Part shown: positions 16,492 to 23,101 of the stretch, piece by piece
How the letters are laid out: each line of letters opens with the position of its first letter
Position numbering within the stretch: position 1 is the first letter of the stretch
Origin: Paulinella micropora
Taxonomy: Eukaryota; Cercozoa; Imbricatea; Euglyphida
Reading direction: 5' to 3'
NCBI GenBank assembly: GCA_009731375.1
Contig: BJOX01000027.1
Coordinates: 1,180,030-1,203,130 of the forward strand
DNA: 23,101 nt
Notes under the pieces: generated by a model
What the model was told of the DNA's origin: nothing
The model's database searches: none
What the model saw: the letters and a program-made list of their open reading frames with translations, nothing else
Position numbers and translations under genes: made by a program

Positions 16492-16504
16492 CTCTATCTA
16501 TCTC

Positions 16505-16575
<71 letters not shown>

Positions 16576-16652
16576 CATCTATCTATCCATCTATCTATCT
16601 ATCTATCTATCTATCTCTATCTACCTATCTATCTATCTATCTATCTTCTATC

Positions 16653-16702
<50 letters not shown>

Positions 16703-16703
16703 C

Positions 16704-16735
<32 letters not shown>

Positions 16736-16866
16736 CTATCTCTATCTATCTATTATCTATCTATCTATATATCTATCTATCTATCTGTCTATCTCTATCT
16801 ATCTATCTATCTTCTATCTATCTATCTATCTACCTATCTGTCTATCTATCTCTATCTATTATCTAC

Positions 16867-16916
<50 letters not shown>
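16096..16916. repeat. (TATC)n higher-order array
   Basis: Same TTC/TC/TAT slip pattern as the block at 13694, plus TATC-to-TACC and TCTC variants. It is bounded by the LINE 3' end on the left and a truncated element B on the right. No gene seen; long frames are artefacts. Confidence 0.95.
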
Positions 16917-17074
16917 CCCCGCCTGGTACTAGGGAGGTCTTGGTATCGCCTGTATCAGTCCCTTCCGTGCAAACATCACGGCTTAGCTGGGCATCGGGTT
17001 AATACTTTACCCACAGACTTCCTTGGTTTACGAAATCAGAAGCTCCTTTTTCTGACATTAGTCGATATCTCATC
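16917..17074 (+). mobile_element. Element B, 3' part, 5'-truncated
   Basis: Begins at CCCCGCCTGGTACTAGGG within the element, merging with TATC through a CTCCCC join, and ends at the standard 3' terminus CGATATCTCATC. It is followed not by TATC but by AGTTGATCTCATC and a second, longer element B copy in the same orientation. Confidence 0.85.
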
Positions 17075-17082
17075 AGTTGATC

Positions 17083-17621
17083 TCATCACTTACTCCACAG
17101 AGTGTACCAAGGCCACTTGAGGTATCACTAACCCTCCCTTGGGCTTGGTTTTTTGAAATGGGTGCCATCTGTCGACAGACAGAGAATTAGGGGATGGTGT
17201 GGGTGTGCTGGGCCCGTGGTGGGGTGCCTTATGTGTGCCTAGCCATACGCCTATAAGTCACATGCCGAAATAGCGACGGGAAGCACAATCCTGTTCCCTC
17301 AGGGTGCCCTTTCTCGCTTGTTGAGCCCGGAATAAAACCCACAGTGCTCTGTCGGTTTATACTAGATTGTCGAACAGTCTCGAAACTCCATCTGCTTACT
17401 GGGTCCTCTGTAATGGAGGTGGGAGCTCGTTCTGCAAGGGGCGCTTTATGGAACGAGCCCTGGCCCCGCCTGGTACTAGGGAGGTCTTGGTATCGCCTGT
17501 ATCAGTCCCTTCCGTGCAAACATCACGGCTTAGCTGGGCATCGGGTTAATACTTTACCCACAGACTTCCTTGGTTGACGAAATCAGAAGCTTCTTTTTCT
17601 GACTTTAGTCGATATCTCATC
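17083..17621 (+). mobile_element. Element B, most complete copy (about 540 bp)
   Basis: Starts near ACTTACTCCACAGAG and ends CGATATCTCATC followed by TATC. It contains GTCGACAGACAG, a GGAATAAAACCC hexamer context and TATACTAGATTGTCGAACAG. Reading frames are not conserved between copies (a one-base indel near GGTACTAGG shifts them), so it is treated as non-coding. The AATAAA and TCGAAC context might suggest an LTR remnant, but no paired LTR or tRNA primer site is visible. A LINE or SINE 3' end fits its 5' truncations and tail better. Confidence 0.8.
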
Positions 17622-19152
<1,531 letters not shown>

Positions 19153-19534
19153 CTAGCCATACGCCTATAAGTCACATGCCGAAATAGCGACGGGAAGCAC
19201 AATCATGTTCCCTCAGGGTGCCCTTTCTCGCTTGTTGAGCCCGGAATAAAACCCACAGTGCTCTGTCGGTTTATACTAGACTGTCGAACAGTCTCGAAAC
19301 TCCATCTGCTTACTGGGCCCTCTGTAATGGAGGTGGGAGCTCGTTCTGCAAGGGGCGCTTTATGGAACGAGCCCTGGCCCCGCCTGGTACTAGGAAGCTT
19401 TGGTATTGCCTGTATCAGTCCCTTCCGTGCAAACATCACGGCTTAGCTGGGCATCGGGTTAATACTTTACCCACAGACTTCCTGGTTGACGAAATCCGAA
19501 GCTCCTTTTTTCTGACATTAGTCGATATTTCATC
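19153..19534 (+). mobile_element. Element B, 5'-truncated copy, subfamily 2
   Basis: Begins at CTAGCCATACGCC directly after TATC and runs to TCGATATTTCATC, then TATC. It carries GGAAGCTTTGGTATTGCC and TTCCTGGTTGAC, like the fragment at 14782-14928, whereas the copies at 16917 and 17083 have GGGAGGTCTTGGTATCGCC and TTCCTTGG. Confidence 0.87.
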
Positions 19535-22141
<2,607 letters not shown>

Positions 22142-22303
22142 AGGCCATTGGTCCTTTTCAATGGGCTGATTGGTATAAAGCTCCTAGAGTAATGTTCTAT
22201 GCCGTCACTTCCTTTATTCCACCGATTGGTGTGGAGACTTTCCTTATGGAATGGAGGACTGGATGCACATGGCCTTTTGGCTCAGCAATTGGCAGGAGAT
22301 ACA
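22142..22303. other. Unique segment after the TATC domain, no gene recognised
   Basis: Mixed-composition DNA beginning GGCCATTGGTCCTTTTCAAT. A plus-strand frame exists but shows no recognisable family. Its last 35 bases are repeated after the gap, and an (ATT)n tail follows, so it may be the 3' part of an unidentified plus-strand retroelement. Confidence 0.5.
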
Positions 22304-22348
22304 NNNNNNNNNNATGGCCTTTTGGCTCAGCAATTGGTAGGAGATACA
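22269..22348. repeat. 35-bp direct duplication around a 10-N gap
   Basis: 22269-22303 and 22314-22348 are identical except for one C/T. The copies flank a 10-N gap exactly, which points to two contig ends that overlap and should have been merged, with the mismatch as an allele or read error. Confidence 0.88.
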
Positions 22349-22384
22349 TTATTATCATTATTATTTTTATTATTATTATTATTA

Positions 22385-22444
<60 letters not shown>
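22348..22444. repeat. (ATT)n microsatellite
   Basis: About 30 ATT units with ATC and GTT variants near the left end. It directly follows GGAGATACA and may be the 3' tail of the element to its left. Confidence 0.95.
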
Positions 22445-22538
22445 GGGAGTACATAGGCCATCGGTCCCTCATTTGTATAAAAAATAATGCCGTTAAGTAC
22501 AATTAAGAAGAAGGAGGAGTGGTTCGTTTGAAAGCTCT
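22445..22538. other. Short unique segment
   Basis: Starts AGGGAGTACATAGGCCATCG and runs to GAAAGCTCTCT. The phrase TAGGCCATCGGTCC resembles TAGGCCATTGGTCC at 22141-22154, so both sides of the (ATT)n block carry related DNA. No coding call. Confidence 0.5.
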
Positions 22539-22796
22539 CTAATAATAGTAATAATAATAATAATAGTGCTTCTCTGTCAATGGCTGATGCATTTCTGCAC
22601 ATGCGCCTCCATCGTCTCACCCGTGAGGGGAGTACGAAGAATTGACGATAGGCTCTAATGACACCCCCGCAAGGGCAGTTCCAACACTTCCAGACGGACC
22701 GGTATGTTCAATGAAAATACTGGTGGCACCGACGGGAATCGAACTGGCGACAGGGCCCAGATGGTAGAACTTGACCACTGGGCTATCACGGTGTCC
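22539..22796 (-). mobile_element. tRNA-derived SINE, complete, with (ATT)n tail
   Basis: On the minus strand the element starts GGACACCGTGATAGCCCAGT at 22796. An RNA polymerase III A box (TAGCCCAGTGG, about 22775-22785) and a B box (GTTCGATTCC, 22735-22744) are spaced as in tRNA genes. A body of about 155 bp follows, with GGGGGTGTCATTAGAGCC and CTCCCCTCACGGGTGAGACG, and then a tail of ATT units at 22539-22565. A start at a tRNA-like 5' end, internal promoter and short repeat tail define a SINE. The tRNA part is too diverged to name the parent tRNA. An apparent open frame on the same strand is incidental. Confidence 0.8.
22735..22785 (-). promoter_or_regulatory. RNA polymerase III internal promoter (A and B boxes) of the SINE
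   Basis: The A-box-like TAGCCCAGTGG and B-box-like GTTCGATTCC lie about 30 bp apart. The B box matches the GGTTCGANNCC consensus except for its first base. Transcription would run leftwards through the SINE body. Confidence 0.7.
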
Positions 22797-23000
<204 letters not shown>

Positions 23001-23101
23001 GTGCTTCTCTGTCAATGGCTGATGCAAATCTGCACATGCGCCTCCATCGTCTCACCCGTGAGGGGAGTACGAAGAATTGACACTTCCAGACGGTGACACC
23101 C
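23001..23101 (-). mobile_element. Second SINE copy, 3' part, cut by the window end
   Basis: Matches 22566-22650 of the first SINE with few changes (CAAATCTGC instead of CATTTCTGC). It then carries a different block of 13 bp between GAATTGA and TGACACCC. The tRNA-like 5' part lies beyond the window. Confidence 0.8.

Noticed and set aside
17344-17577. 77-codon frame in element B (also at 19258) starting MLCRFILDCRTVS
   Set aside because: A one-base indel between copies shifts the frame after about 46 codons, and no family is recognised.
17083-17621. Element B as a solo LTR
   Set aside because: AATAAA-like and TCGAACA stretches are suggestive, but there is no TG...CA pair, no target duplication and no primer binding site, and its 5' truncations fit a LINE/SINE-type element better.
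22725-22796. Functional tRNA gene
   Set aside because: The A and B boxes are present, but the acceptor ends do not pair well and the sequence continues into a SINE body with a repeat tail.

Overview
The window is a eukaryotic, almost certainly metazoan, stretch made mostly of microsatellite DNA. There is no operon structure, no bacterial ribosome-binding-site context and no intact gene. What argues for an animal is a set of 5'-truncated non-LTR retrotransposon (LINE) ends, a tRNA-derived SINE, a scrap that reads as a C2H2 zinc-finger linker, and one plausible spliced exon. The species cannot be fixed from sequence alone; a marine invertebrate is a guess. Several N runs (five of exactly 10 bases) show a draft assembly.

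Layout: 1-1010 holds TG/AG and TA/TACA simple repeats. From about 1015 to 12860 the plus strand is mostly (GATA)n, with side variants (TAGG)n, (GA)n and (TAGACAGA)n. It is cut up by four kinds of non-microsatellite DNA: short recurring linkers (here C, D and E), retroelement fragments of two families (here A and B), and two or three unique scraps. At 12867-13690 lies a pivot with AT, CAAT, CATC and CCAA repeats, a candidate 68-nt exon on the minus strand and a foldback inverted repeat. From 13690 to 22141 the plus strand is (TATC)n, organised into a higher-order pattern with regular phase slips and interrupted by more A and B copies. The right end (22142-23101) is different: ATT/AAT/GTA trinucleotide repeats with a minus-strand tRNA-derived SINE and the 3' part of a second copy.

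Family A is a LINE of which only the 3' end is present. The longest copies keep the C-terminal part of the protein, with an RPD-x14-E motif as in the restriction-like endonuclease of R2/R4/Dong-type LINEs. Six copies occur. All end at the same 3' base, all are continued by (TATC)n on their own sense strand, and five are visibly 5'-truncated (the 5' side of the sixth is lost in a gap). Family B is a non-coding repeat of about 540 bp that ends with nearly the same dozen bases followed by (TATC)n. The main hypothesis is that these elements insert at, or carry and seed, GATA/TATC microsatellite tails. The array would then be a retroelement-built mosaic instead of a plain slippage product.

The very long open frames full of Tyr-Leu-Ser-Ile are artefacts: (TATC)n has no stop codon in any frame. 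I annotate no functional protein-coding gene. The only coding material is two LINE 3' ORF remnants, a 14-codon zinc-finger-like scrap and one or two candidate exon pieces.
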